Shown here in pieces: positions 35,520 to 48,674 of a stretch of DNA of 64,000 nt. The stretch lies in the NCBI GenBank assembly GCA_905183005.1, contig CAJJDO010000023.1:329566-393565 (forward strand), read 5' to 3'. The notes below the pieces were generated by a model, which was not told the origin of the DNA, did no database searches, and saw only the letters and a program-made list of their open reading frames with translations. Within the stretch, counting starts at the first letter, position 1, and every line of letters starts with the position of its first letter. The DNA is from Paramecium pentaurelia (taxonomy: Eukaryota > Ciliophora > Oligohymenophorea > Peniculida > Parameciidae). Position numbers and translations under genes: made by a program.

Positions 35520-37462
35520 ATGGCGGAAAAAATAACACATTTAACTTTTGATGCATTAAAAAGCATTGTTGAAAACAAAGATGGTACAACACAATATTAT
35601 GTTTAAATTTTAAATGTAGAAGCTAAAAGTGATATAATTTTAAAATCTGGGAGTATGTCATAATGTACTTGTAGTGATGGATTTGCAAAAATGAAAATGC
35701 AAATACTTAATCTAAGTCCATCAACTTTAGCTAGTATCTCAAAATATAAACCCATTATTAAAATACAAGGATTAATGATGAAATCATCATTTTATATAAT
35801 TACAAAACATGAAGTCATTTATTTAGATAAGGGTCCTGTTGGATAACCTTACGAATATGATGAATATAAGTAAATGGTATTAATTTAATTTTTATTCATA
35901 GAATTACACTAATCCTAATGGAAATACAGAAATTTAATTTGCCAAAGCTCCTCATACTTTGAGTTTAAATTCTAATAAAAAATAATCAATTTTACTATAA
36001 TAATCAAAATAAACTAATGAAAATATTAATTCTGATTAATAATAAGGTAAATCAGCAATTAAACTATCAATTTAATAAAAGTAACAATAATCTAAACCAG
36101 CTATCTAAAAAATTGAGCATCAAAATTAATATCCAACTTCTGATTAAAATTTATTAAAAATATCAGAACTTTATCCTGGAATGAGAGGATTCAAAATTAA
36201 AGGAAGAATTACAACAAAAACTGATATTACATAATTTAAAAGTGGTAAAGGAAATTTATTTTCAATTGAAATTATAGATTCAGAAAAATCAACAATTTAA
36301 GGAGTATTCTTTAATGCTTAATGTGATAGGTTTTATAAAGAAATAGAAATAGGAAAAGTTTATTATTTTGAAAATGGTTAAGTAAAAACAAATAGATATT
36401 CAAGTAAAAATCAAAATTAGAGTGAATATTAGATACATTTTGAAGAAGCTTCCAAAATATCTTAGGCTTTAGAAGATTAATAAATAGATGCTTTTCCATT
36501 TAATATTACAACAATTGGAGATATTGATAATTTATAATTAGATGATAAATGTGATGTACTTGGTGTTATTACAGAAGTTAAACCACTAACATAAATTACA
36601 ACTAAATCAGGTGAAAATAAGGCTAAAAAAAATATTACCATATTTGATCAAACTTAAAGAGGAATTGATATAGTACTTTGGGGAACATAGGCTGAGAAAT
36701 GGTAATTTTAAAAAGATGAAATTGTAGCATTTAGAGGATTAAAGGTGACTGATTATTAAGCGATTAGAAGTTTAACAGTCACAAATTCAACTACTTATGA
36801 AAAAGATATATCTAAATTATAGAAAATTAATAAATTCTTAGAATTTTCTCAATTTTATAACGAAAATAAAGATTTTATAGAATCAAAACCAAAAGAATCA
36901 AAAAAGAAATTTGCCTTATCATATATAGAATAAATTAAAAAGGATTTTGAAGGATAAAGAAATAATAAACTTACTAAATTTTATGAAATAAAAGCCTATA
37001 TAACAACAATATTTTCTAAATCTATGTTTTATACAGCATGTGAAAATTGTAAAAGAAAAGTTACTGAAGTACCTTAAACTAAGTTATATCATTGCTAAAA
37101 TTGCAATCAAAATTATCCTATACCTAGTTACAAATACTTTTTTAGTGCTAAAATAGCTGATACAACTGGAAATCTAACTGTTAATGTGTCTAATGATTAA
37201 GGATAATCTATTTTAAGTATTTAATTGATATATTTTAGAGCTTGCTTGTGAGGATTTTGTAAAATAAAACTAAAGAGAAGATATAATTAAAAGAGCTACT
37301 TTTTAATAATTTAGATTCTTAATTATTGCCAAGATGGAAACATACAATGATGAAATTAAACCTAGATTCTAGGTTTAATCTATTATATAGGATGATGTAG
37401 TTAGTGATAACGAAGAACTTTATAATTAGATATAATAAATGTTAAACATAAAAACTGAATGA
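35520..37462 (+). CDS. RPA1: Replication protein A large subunit
   Basis: 631 aa with introns 35877-35901 (25 nt) and 37217-37238 (22). The domain order matches RPA70: an N-terminal OB fold (HLTFDALKSIVEN, IIKIQGLMMKSS), a Gln/Asn linker, DBD-A (RGFKIKGRITTKTDITQF, FFNAQCDRFY), DBD-B (CDVLGVITEVKPLTQITTK, VLWGTQAEKW) and DBD-C with its zinc ribbon (TACENCKRKV ... YHCQNCNQNY). RPA binds single-stranded DNA in replication, repair and recombination. The gene lies 62 bp before the next plus-strand gene. Confidence 0.96.
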
Positions 37463-37524
37463 TTTAAAATTTGTTTACAATTTATCCATTCATCAATTAT
37501 TAATATTTCTAATTATTTATTTTT

Positions 37525-38005
37525 ATGGATTAAGACTTATACATATATCCAGGTATTACTAAAAACCTAACCAAAACTATGTGTGGAAAACTAAAGAGAT
37601 TTATAAGTATGTAATATAATTATTATAGAAAAACAATTTAAAGATCAATCCTTTTTATAAGATGATCCAAAAGTTAAGGAATTTCTAGATACTTCTTAAT
37701 ATGATTATAAAGTACTCAATTTAACTTAGTTGAAATAAAGTAATATTGGAAAAGAAATTGTTAACTTTTTTTTTGGCAATCTTATATGGTGCTAAGATAT
37801 TAATGAACTAAATAAATTAGACATCAATTATTATTTTTAATTTAATCATGTTTGGTATGATTAAACAGAAGAAGATTAAAAAGAAAAGAAAGATAAATAA
37901 GACTTTTTAGAAAAATAAGAGAAAATAGAAAAATTAGAAAAATTAGAAAAACTAGAAAATCCTTCTGATCATGATATCAAAGTAAAAAAAGTTAAAATTG
38001 ATTGA
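37525..38005 (+). CDS. Small Lys/Glu-rich protein, unknown
   Basis: 152 aa with one 22-nt intron (37607-37628). The central part (KVLNLTQLKQSNIGKEIVNF) faintly recalls the TFIIS N-terminal helical bundle (LxxTxIGKxVNxL), but the rest of that fold is not evident. The C-terminal third is a charged helix with repeated KLEKLEKLE, then a basic end. No firm assignment. It sits between RPA1 and the 1264-aa unknown, with 62 and 86 bp gaps. Confidence 0.6.
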
Positions 38006-38091
38006 AGCTATATGACTTTTTTATTTTTTTGGTATATTCAAAATATTTAATATATATTTATTACTTTATTTTACATATTTCAATATTAAAA

Positions 38092-41000
38092 ATGCACTAG
38101 GATCCTCAAAACAATGAAGAGATTATATAACTTTAGATTATTGAAAAGGAATTATCTACTGATTAATAATTATAATAACTCTGTAAACAAATAGGATAAT
38201 AGAATCAAAGTAAAGTTTAATTAATATAAGATCCGAGATTATTGCTTTTTTTATAAGAGTTATTTAAAGCGCTCATTAATTCCTATATTCATAAAGATTT
38301 ACTCTAAAAGACCATTAAAATATTAAACAATATTTTGAATAAATCAAAATTTAAGAATAGACCTATATAAAATTCAGATTTAAGCCATTATATCAACCAG
38401 AAATATAATGAAGTTTTAAGTACTCACTTTATAAATTCATAGCTCATTTTTATGAAAAAGCCTTTTTAAAAGGTCCTGATGATGCATTCAAACATATGAA
38501 TTTTGTTTATTACAAAAAGATAGCAAGGGATTACTTATAGTCTTCTAATTGTTTAAATCCAGCAATGTCAAAAAATATCTTGACAAAAATTGATTAATCC
38601 TATTAAAGTTTTACAGGTAATACTCCTTAAGAATTTGAAATGGTTGTCTTTGACAGTTTAAATTAGCAGGAATAAGAATTATTTACATAAATTGTTTCTG
38701 AAGATTAAAGTAAAGCTCCTAAATAGACAAATAGCTTATAAGAAAAATTCTTGTCAAATCTTCCCCCAGATTTATAAGATAAATTTAAAAGCTCAAATTT
38801 TACTGATATTTAAGCTTTTAAAGATCATCTAATTTAAGAAAAATAGTATAAAGGTATAGAAAAAATATTAGGATATATATTTGTAGATAAATTAAATTTT
38901 TATTTAAATTCTTATTATTTTGTGAATTCAGCAAAAAAGATCTAAGAAAATAAACCAGATTTATAAAAATTATTACAAGAATTAGAGAAGGATATCATAG
39001 ATTCTTAAAAAGATTATTTCTCTTTTATTGATATTCCATCTGTCAAATACTTTTATAAAAGTCTAAAGTCAAAACGTGTTAGAAGTTTGAAAGGATAATT
39101 TTTTTCATTTAAAAAAAAATTGATAGAATTTATAAAATCAGAAATCAATTCTTTTGAAGTTCCAAAGAAATTTAATATAACATAATTTGAAAAATGGAAT
39201 GAAATTTATTTTAGTTTGTATTCAGAATTGTAAAGAGCTACAACAATAGAAGAATCTAATCTTGCTTTTAAAATAATTTAAAATGTTTAACAATTAATAT
39301 TATCATTCCTTAAATTTAGATGGAATTATCTATATTTATTTTGTGCATTAATTGTAGAAGCAAGATTATAATAAGAAGAATTAGATTAGATTTTAGATAT
39401 AGCTTATGATATGATGCAAAATACAAATAAAGCCAATTTAAATAAACCATTTGATTAAATTTTAGCTTAATTAAATGAAAAAGCAAATACTTAAATAGTA
39501 TCAGATTATTTTGATAGAAATGGACATATTTCTGGTTATACGTCTTTATAAATGATAGAATCTCTCCTTCCTTATATTAATAATAAATTGATTAAAGTTA
39601 TGCTTCAAATCAATTTATAACATACATAAAAAATTAGATTGATAAATGAATTAAAAACTTATGAGTTCTAATTAATACATGATTGCAGTCAAAATTTAAG
39701 AAATTATTCAAAAATATTTGAGAAATTATATGATTCTATTTTGGAGGGGGAAAAGGAAGAAAAGGATTAAAAAGCATCATTTTTAAAAGCATATCCAATA
39801 TCATATTAATAAAAATTAAAATTGATAGTTTTTGAAAGATAAAATAAATAAATCCATTAATAATTTTATAAATAATATTAATTGAATATTTCAAAATTGA
39901 AATCAGATTATTAGAAAAGGAATTTGGGACCATATTAAGAAATATTTTCAAGAGAAGAAAAAATTAGTTAAATTTGTGAATAATTTATTTTAAAAGAGGC
40001 AGAAAAGTTAAATTAGTAATACTAAAATGATGTTTATAAAGATCTGTATCTAATATTTATAGAGACATTTGTTAAGGATAATCCATTTATTTTTTTCTTA
40101 CCAGCCTTATTAAAAGGATTGGGTTTCTTCAAATTGTAAAAATAATTTTTTTTTGAAAAAATTGAAAGAGTTAGATTTGCTGCTGTTGCATTCAAAGATA
40201 AAGATTAAAATGAGATAAATAAATTTATAGAATATATGACTTATTAAAAGGATTTATTTACTTTTGAATAATAATTTGAAATCGCAAAGAACATTTATAA
40301 CTTTTATATAGCATTGCCATAATATGGTACAGATTGTAAACCAATAACAGACCCTTTTCCTGTTTTTAGTTAAATGAAAAGCATCACTGATTATAATTCT
40401 ACAACTTATAATGCTATTTGTTTTTTTACAACTAAATTTTTTAATTAAGACTAAAAAGCTTTAATTAAAGGTGAAGACCAATTAAAAAATAGTGATTTAA
40501 TGAAGAAAATTTCAAATTTAATGAGTGATAAAATTTAATTTGAAAATACTTAATAAGATAATTTTACAGCTTAATATTAAGAATTAAAAAACTATAAAAC
40601 TCTTTTAATAAAAGAAGTACAATAAATTAATGATTAAAATTTTTAAAATAAATGTATTGAAGTATTTCAAAAATAAGCTAGTAGATAATTTATTATGAAT
40701 GAGATTATTGAATTTAAAAAATAATATAAAATACCTTAGAATGAAATAGAATTGTATTTCACAGCAAAATCTTATTGGATACAAGTTGTAAACATGGATT
40801 TAAGACAAACAAATGACATCGCAATAAAAAAAAGACTAGAAGAATATTTCAAACAAGTACTTTCTCCTCAACCATTTTAATAAATTAATGATAAATTATA
40901 AAAGGATATGAATACATTTCAAGACCCTTATATAAAAGACTTGTTAAAGAAACATTATCCCAAGTTTAAAGAAGATTTTGATAAAAATCCAAATAAATCA

Positions 41001-41909
41001 GTTCTATAAACTACATAAATTAAATAGTCTATATTATAAATGTAAGTGATATAGAAGAAATTATCTTTAATAAGATCGGATTCAAAATATAGAGATTTTA
41101 TAATTGAAGATTAATAAGTTTTGACTTTTATTAATGAATAATTTAGTCTTTATATGAAGTAACTTTTAGGAAAAGTATTTTAAGTTGCTTTAGCCTAAAA
41201 ACCAGGATATGAATTAAAGGTTTTTTAAAATAAAGTTATATCATAAAATGATACCTAAATGATAAAATATAGACAAAATTTAGAATTATAAGGAAGATTT
41301 GGACCCCAAAAAAATTCTTATCTTGATATATCATTATTAACAAGTAATGAAAACAAGAATTAATTATATTATGAATTATGTGATTATACACCAACTTAAA
41401 GGTAAATAGAATTTAGGAATTTCTTAATAGAAATAGAACCACTTTAAGAAGATAAGTTAAAGAACAAAATAAGAAAAAATAAATGGAAAGAAGAACATCC
41501 TGAATTAGAGGAGATTCTAAAAAAAAGAATCAAAAGAGGAGCAGAATTATGGAATTAAGTTTAAGACTTCCTTTGTAAAAGAGAGAGTAATGAAAATATG
41601 ATGGATTCAGATGAAGAATCAGATAAATATAAGGGTTAATAATAATAAATTGTTGATTTTGTTGAAGATGATCAATTAGACTAAAAAATTCAAGAAGTTC
41701 AAAGAAGTTTTGAAAGGCAATTGTTGACAGGAAAAAATTATATAAAAACAAGGTAATTTATTAGTTTAATAATTAGATTAAATAACATGGATAATGATAA
41801 TCCATTATTGACTTTAAAAGAAATAACTGTAAAGACAGTTTAGTTTGTGTTGGAGTAGCATCCCTATTTCAAAAAGAGTAAGATTTTATATAAATCTTAT
41901 ATTTTGTGA
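38092..41909 (+). CDS. Large helical protein of unknown function (1264 aa)
   Basis: One frame over 3.8 kb broken by a single 23-nt intron (38420-38442). The protein is almost wholly helical, rich in Gln, Lys, Phe, Tyr and Ile, without signal peptide or convincing membrane segment. A hydrophobic block near residue 660 (DNPFIFFLPALLKGLGFF) and a charged C-terminal region with MMDSDEESDKYKG and a long helix (RIKRGAELWNQVQDFLCKR) stand out. The overall look is an alpha-solenoid or scaffold. I see no GAP, kinase, U-box or motor signature. Coding is certain from length and codon pattern; function is not recognised. Confidence 0.75.
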
Positions 41910-42350
41910 GAGTATGAATTTTAACATTATAATATATAATTAAGTAGAAACTAACTTATAAATAAACATTTATTCATAAATAAACAACTATTCCTAAGCT
42001 TAATTATAAATTTAATAAATAATCAAAATTAGAATTCATAATGTTTTCAGCATTTATTTTTGTATAACAAGTAATGATAAATGATTTGTTTAGTACATTA
42101 TTAATTGAAATATTTAAATATGATTCAGATTTTTATGAATATATTTGATAGTTTAGCTAAAGCTATAAATAAATTATTTGAATTTTAATTTATTTAGCTT
42201 AGTATATTCAAATTATGAAAGGATAATTACTAGTATTTGAAATTGAAGAATATATTCATTTTTTATTAAATATTATTTATAAAATAAAATGCAATAGTAT
42301 AATAATGAAGAAGTAATAGAGAAATTCTTATGTAGTAATTTAATAAAATA
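41910..42350. other. Intergenic, AT-rich
   Basis: About 440 bp between two plus-strand genes. An upstream ATG at 42289 followed by a possible 23-nt intron (42313-42335) would join in frame to the ATG at 42351, so the last 60 bp may belong to the next gene. Nothing else is visible. Confidence 0.45.
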
Positions 42351-43924
42351 ATGGATAGTGAATTTTACATTGAGGAGGTCTGTGTTGAAACATAAAATGA
42401 AAAACTGGACATTCCAAATGCAGATAAAAATAAAATTATGCATACACTTGTAATTGTATTTTCTATATATAAAAAGGAAGAAAATTTAAAATAGAAGAAT
42501 GATTTTTTAAATTCAGAAGAATATTATAATTTCTAACAACTACTTGTTATTTCATTAATTACAATAAACTTTTCTAATGATGATCCCTTTTTTAGACATA
42601 TAACAATGGTTGTCAAAGCCATTAAGAAGGCAATCAAAAAAAGACTCATTCAAGAGACTAATTAATTTTCATCTAAATAGGAATATAAAGTATAATAATA
42701 TTTGTAAGAGTAGATTTAATAATCTTCTCTCTTCAGAATCTATTATTAAGATATTAATATAGGATTTATAACGTCTACACAATAAATTAAATCAACAGCT
42801 TTCATTTTTGTCAATAAAAACATATTTAATGAATTCATGAATAAGAAAATATCAATTGAATAAAAAGACTAATAAGTGAGGTTAACGCTATATTTTTTTG
42901 ATATCAATATTTAGAAAGAAAAACAAATTTAGTAAGAGTTTAAAAATTAATTTTTACGAATTAATAAATTCAAAAATGAGTTCATCGTATTGAATGAAGA
43001 AATAGATCAATAGAAATAAACCTCAACATATCATGTCTATAAGCCTATGGATGATTAAATTTATTTTGTTAAAAGAGTAAAAAACAACCTAATTATAGAT
43101 TTAATTGTTAAATATTCCTTTAGATATTACATTTCAAGATATATTTAACACAAAAAGTTCAACTTAAGATTTCTTCAAAATTTAAGAAGCGCGTACTCTT
43201 TAACACGTTTCACATCCAAACATAATCAGACTTTATGAATGGTGGTTAGAAATAAGAAATTACTAATTATTTCTATATACTTAGACAGAATATTGTATAT
43301 ATCCTGGATATATTTCATAATCTAAAAATCTATTGAGTTATTCATATTTTTATATGAATCCAATGGCTTAAGAATAGAAAAGCAAACTTATAAATGAAAT
43401 TCTATGTTAAATTATAAGTGGTCTAGAGTATTTATAAAAAAAGTAAATAGTTCATGGAGATTTGAAACCTGAAAGTATTATGGTTACAAAAAGTATTACT
43501 GGAGATATATAGGTAATCAATTTATTTAACAAAGGTTATGTTAGCAGATTTGAATCATTAATATTCATGTTATCAAGATTTGTATAAAAACTAAACAAAA
43601 GATTAAATTGATTACAAATAATAATCTTTATATGCTTTAGGTGTATTATTGATGCATTTGATCCTTACATTCCCTGGAGAACCAACACTAAGAAATAATT
43701 ATGTTACAAAATTTTAGAATTATGATATTGATGATTCATTAAGTGAATTTGATAAATGGGCATAAAAATCTGTTAAGAATAAACATAAGGAATTTTCATT
43801 TTTCTTATATAAAAATTAAATGGAATTAGCAAAATCATTATTAAAGAAATAACAATTTCATGAATTACATGAAGTAAGAACTTTTATTTAAAATAATAAA
43901 TAATTTGATCATCTATTAGTTTGA
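42351..43924 (+). CDS. Protein kinase-like protein with altered catalytic motifs
   Basis: 509 aa with 22-nt introns at 43077-43098 and 43513-43534. The N-terminal 220 residues are of unknown type. Then comes a kinase fold: YHVYKPMDDQIYFVKRI (the VAIK-type Lys), QEARTLQHVSHPNIIRLYEW, GLEYLQKKQIVHGDLKPES and, after the intron, VMLADLNHQYS. The usual HRDLKPEN is HGDLKPES and DFG is DLN. The catalytic Asp and Lys remain but the metal-binding Asn is Ser and the Gly is lost, so activity is doubtful. The lobe continues with SLYALGVLLMHLI. It ends 40 bp before the next gene. A longer start at 42289 is possible. Confidence 0.75.
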
Positions 43925-43964
43925 TTTATTTTATAGTTTTTTTTATAAAAATCAATCAATTATC

Positions 43965-45345
43965 ATGTAAAAGAGAAAGTCTCATAATAAACTTCCATCT
44001 GAGATCATCCAATCTAATAACTGCTTTATTATGCCTAAGTCAATTAGGTATTTACCTATTTTCTTCATATTTTAGAACTACTTAGACTTCATCAAAAAAT
44101 ATTTAAATTTAAAAGTTTGCTTCTTCTAATAATATTGATGATTCTGATTAAATATATCATTCAGAAATCATAATGAATCATCGTTAATCACTCAATTTAT
44201 ATAAATCTAATTTGGATTTGTAATCAACACTTCACTATTCTGATGTAAATTAAGCACAACTTTAAAGAATTAACTAATAAATATTATAAAATAACATTGA
44301 TCTTTAATCTATGTATAATAAATCAGAATAAGAAAATAAATAATTATAAAATGAGCTAATAAATTTAAAAAATAGAATATCATTAAAAGAAACTGAATTT
44401 AAGAAAACTGTTGAAAATAATGCATAATATATGAAAGAAATAGCTTAATTGAAAATTTAAATGTAAAAGGTATGACCAATTTTGATTTTAGATAAATTAA
44501 ACTATAAATAAGTTATCTGAGGAGAATACATAATTAAAAGAGAAATTAGAAATAAGTTAAAACTTTAGTAATTCTATATCTTAGATATAAGGCCTATCAA
44601 GTAGAAGAGAATTCAATTAATAAAATGATTGTAATTTAAGTGGATCAATTATATCTCAAAATTCAAAAATTAAAAATAATAGTTTTTCAATTACAAAGAA
44701 TAATATCTCTGATTATTAAACTTAAATAATCTCATATTAAAATTAAGTAACTGAAAAGAACTAATTAATACTTGGTTTATAATCATAAGTCAGAAATTTA
44801 ACAGAAGTTTAAAGACAATTAATGTCTCCAAAAAAGAAATATGTTAAGGATTCATAAAATTTTCATTTAAATAGTCCTCCACAAACACCAATTGAAAACT
44901 TTAATATATAAAATGATAGTAATATTGTAAGTAATATAAAACTAATAAATTTGATTAATGATTAAAAAAATTAAGATTCAACAATTCATAAAACAAGATA
45001 ATCAGATGAAATTGATGTAAAATTTTTTAATGAAATTAGGTTGGACCAAGTATAAAGTCATAAATAACTAATTAAAAATCTAAATAAGAGTTATCTTAAA
45101 TTTATTAAAAAATTAATTAATCAACTATTTATACAGCAGGTCTGTATTCTAGTTTATTAGATTATCAATATTTATCAAATGTATAAAAAATAATTATAAA
45201 TTTTAGAATAAATTATTTAGTGGATTAAGTTCAAAGGATTTTATTTAACATTGAAGAAAAAACTATTGATTATAAATTAGGTAGATAAATAAAATAAAGT
45301 TTAGAACAAACTTTAGATAAATAAAAATTATCATCTTTTTTTTGA
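43965..45345 (+). CDS. Coiled-coil protein, Gln/Asn/Ser-rich
   Basis: About 432 aa with introns 44048-44075 (28 nt) and 44470-44491 (22). A third intron near 45057-45088 (32 nt; 41- or 47-nt alternatives also fit) is needed to reach the final frame. It has a basic head (KRKSHNKLPSEII), a central coiled coil (about residues 95-185), a disordered Ser/Asn/Gln region with SPP/SPK sites, and a helical end (RILFNIEEKTIDYKLG). No known domain. Its last 15 bp overlap, tail to tail, the stop region of the kinesin gene. Confidence 0.65.
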
Positions 45346-47726
45346 TTTTCCTTTTTTCTTTGTTTATTTTTTCTTTTTAGGGTGATTTTTTGTTTAATGT
45401 AATTTTTTATCTCCTGAAGAATCATGTTCTTAATCTGATTCATTAATAACTTTTAGATCACTCTTGTGATTACTTGATATCAATTTTTCAAGATTTCTCT
45501 ATTATTATTTTTTTGCAGAATCTTCTAAATTAATTAATTCTTCTTGATTTTCTTTTTCAATTAAATTTTATAAATCATCATCATTAAATAACTTTTTCAT
45601 GACTTCTTATTTAAATTTATCCTTTTCCTCTTAACTATATAAATATAATATATTAATACTGTTTTTATAATTCTTATTCAAAAAGTTAACCAAAAAGTTT
45701 CTTTTTCAATTCATCATATGGAGTTGTATTGGTTGCTTAATCAAAATGATTTTTATCCAATTTTTAATTAGAATACTTAAGTAAATCTTCTTATTTTATT
45801 TAATTAGAACATTGATTAGAATTATTAATGTCATTTTCTTGATTATTATTCTATTTGATCATATGACATTTAGATTATTATTTACTATCATCAGTTTATT
45901 CATCAATTTATTCAAGATCTAATTGTCTAAATCCAGCCATTAAGTCATCTTATTCATCATAACAATTGAAATGTTATTCTATAATAGATTGGATGTTTTA
46001 TTTTTCTTCTAATATTCCTGATTGTCTCTATTAATCTATTTAAGGTCTTTCATCAATAATTGCATCTTCATTTTAGACAAATGGTTCTTCAAATATATAT
46101 GATTTTCTAATTGGAATTTCTTCAGAGAAATTACTTACTGCTGGTGGTACAATTAAACCTTTATTTTCTAGAATATCTAAAGATGCTTAGCGAGATTTAT
46201 CAGATTATATTTTATCTAAAGATTTTTATAATCTTTAGTCACTCTCCAAAATTGGAGGATAAAATAATTCATCATCTAATCCACTAAATTATTTTAATCT
46301 AGCTTGCTATTATTTAACAGTTGATATTAAATCTTTAACAAATGAATCTTGAATAGTTTATTAAAAAAGCATATGTTAAGTTGTATTTTGAACTAACATT
46401 TTTGCTCTTCTAATTATTTCTTTAGCATTTCTCTTGGGTATCTTTTTTTATTTTGAATCATTTGTAACTTATTATTATTAATTAATTTAAAGTCTTTAAT
46501 TATAAGAGATGGTAGAATCATAGATTTTAGATTTAAGTAGATTTACATTAACACTTAAAGCTCCATAATGTAATACTTTAAGTGTTTCTTCAATATCATC
46601 ACCTGTTAATCGTACATTAACAATCATTAAGATTTTATTTTCTTCTGTAAAATACTCACATAATAATCTTGTTAGTTTACATTCTCTAAATGGTATACGA
46701 CTATTTTAATCAGATTCATTTTGACATCTCATTTATTTTAGACATTTTCCAAGAACTAATAAAGATTTATTTATATTGCATGCTTCTGTAAGTTATGATC
46801 CTTATGTTTCAGCCTTTTTTGCTCTTTCTGATCCAGCCAGATCAACAATACATATTGTTTATTTCCTTTAAATTGTAAATTATTCTTATTAATATAGAAA
46901 TGAGATTTATATTTTAAATATTGTATGTGATCTACTTGATTGATTATTTAATGTAGTTTCACCCATCTATCTATTTGTTAAGGCTTTATTGAGCAATTCT
47001 TTAAATTATTAATTATTAGTTATTTCTTTTTCTACAGCATCTTTAACATAACATTTTTTATCGTAGATTTCTTTTAATTGTAATTTAGTTTTATTACTAG
47101 CTAATAAGTCATAAATTTCTTCATTATAGATTTCTAATGATTAAAATGTGTAATTCACTTCCTTCAAAACATAATCATCATAAGGAGATTCTCCTATTTT
47201 TATGACTTATCCATCTATTTCAATAGTAGTTTTATTTAATAGAAATGCTGTTTTTATTTTATCTAGAGTTTATAATGTGAGCGGTAAAATTCCAGGTGCT
47301 TCTTATGTACCAATTATAGTATATGTTTTACCAGAATTTGTAACTCCATAAGTAAAAACAAGTACTCCTTTTTCTAATATGTAGGGTTTAATTTGTACAT
47401 TTTTCAAAAATGTCTTTAATCATTGGAATAACATATTCTTAATGCAAATTTCTCTATGTTGAATTCTAATCATATATTTAAGAGAAAGTAAAAGTTTTTT
47501 AATTGGAGATTTCATTATCATTATTTGTTTCATAGATATCTAATCTTTTATCTGTAATCATATAATTTACTATAATGAACTCACAATTAGTACCATAATT
47601 TTCACCAACAAATTTGGGACGAATTCTACAAATTACTTCTATACCATTCTAAGGTTCATTCTGATCTAACACACTCAGTGTTTCAGATGTTGGTAAATCT
47701 ATAGCTGGTTTTTTCTTTATTTCCAT
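45331..47726 (-). CDS. Kinesin motor protein, probably kinesin-6-like
   Basis: 781 aa with 25-nt introns 47374-47398 and 45635-45659. The motor domain is N-terminal: VICRIRPKF, P-loop TYGVTNSGKTYT near residue 115, switch I NNQSSRSHTIFKI, switch II IVDLAGSERAKKAE, and NINKSLLVLGKCLKQM. The longer loop before switch I and the sequence around switch II recall the KIF20/KIF23 group (kinesin-6), which works in spindle midzones and cytokinesis; subgroup is inference. An acidic linker and coiled coil follow, then a strongly basic tail (HPKKKKQTKKKGKSKKR). Its ATG is 27 bp from the divergent membrane-protein gene. Confidence 0.9.
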
Positions 47727-47753
47727 TTATTGAATTCAAATTATAAAAATTAA
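47727..47753. promoter_or_regulatory. 27-bp divergent intergenic region
   Basis: Start codons of the kinesin (minus) and the multi-pass membrane protein (plus) are separated by 27 bp of almost pure A/T, the same distance as in the phosphatase-like/ISCU pair. Confidence 0.6.
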
Positions 47754-48647
47754 ATGGATAATAGGAGTTATGATTAAGAAGAAGAGATTATTCAATAAAA
47801 GCCTTCCCAGTCTCCATAAATGATTGAGGAATTAAATTTCAATAAAAGAGAAACTATAACTATGAAATAGATTAAATAACTCTTTGAAGAAACAGAACCT
47901 GATTGGGAAAGAGTATTTATTATGTTTAATTTTTAAGATCAAAAACGTCTAAGGGATGTACATCATTATGTTAGCTTTACAAAATATTTTCTCTCTTTGG
48001 ATTCTATTACTTCTTTATCTAATGAATTTAGGGAATGTTATAGCTAATTATATCAAATATCCAGTTGACCTTGTATTTATTTTCATTTATCTGTATTGTG
48101 TAATACAAATACAATTCAAATAAGATGATTGGAGATCTCCACCATTCAATTATTTATTATATGTAATAATGAATAATATTTTAAGTTTTTTAGATGGCTC
48201 ATGCAGTCTCAAGGACATTATTATCAATATTTGTTATTTTTAGATTTACATTTATACACTTAGAAATAGTGTATATAATGATTTCACTTGATTTTATAAT
48301 TGTTTTCTTGTGCTTTTAAATTGATAGGAGAAACAAGGATCATTGTTTCTTAGCCAAAGATTATTGGTGGAGGTATAATCAATTCCTTATTCATTTTTAG
48401 AGCTCTTTTGATATTTATGCTCTAAGAAATTCTAGTAAATTTAGTTTATGCAGTTTATACTTGGATTGAAGTGTTTGCTTGGTTCTTTGCTTATTTTATG
48501 ATCCTATGTTATGTACTTTGGGAGTGTTAGATGATCAGATATAGGCCACATATGAATTATTACTTCAATGCCTTTTATTTGGGTCAAATCTACTTTGATA
48601 GTGATATCATGTTTCCATGTTCCTTAATAAAGTTGTTTAGGCAATGA
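47754..48647 (+). CDS. Multi-pass membrane protein, perhaps BI-1/Lifeguard-like
   Basis: 269 aa with introns 47913-47937 (25 nt), 48163-48193 (31) and 48373-48400 (28). A hydrophilic head of about 55 residues is followed by six or seven hydrophobic segments (MLALQNIFSLWILLLLYLM, LVFIFIYLYCVIQI, IYIMISLDF-type, WIEVFAWFFAYFMILCYVLW). The layout (RIKNVQGMYII before the first segment, GQIYFDSDIMFPCSLIKLF at the end) resembles TMBIM/BI-1 proteins, which are calcium-leak channels of ER and Golgi. The match is loose and I give it as one possibility. It ends 27 bp before the ATG101 gene. Confidence 0.7.
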
Positions 48648-48674
48648 AAATTATATAGAAATATATTTATATAT

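Noticed and set aside
42289..42350. Upstream start for the kinase-like gene
   Set aside because: An ATG at 42289 with a 23-nt intron would be in frame, but it adds only eleven or so residues and has no other support, so the ATG at 42351 was kept.
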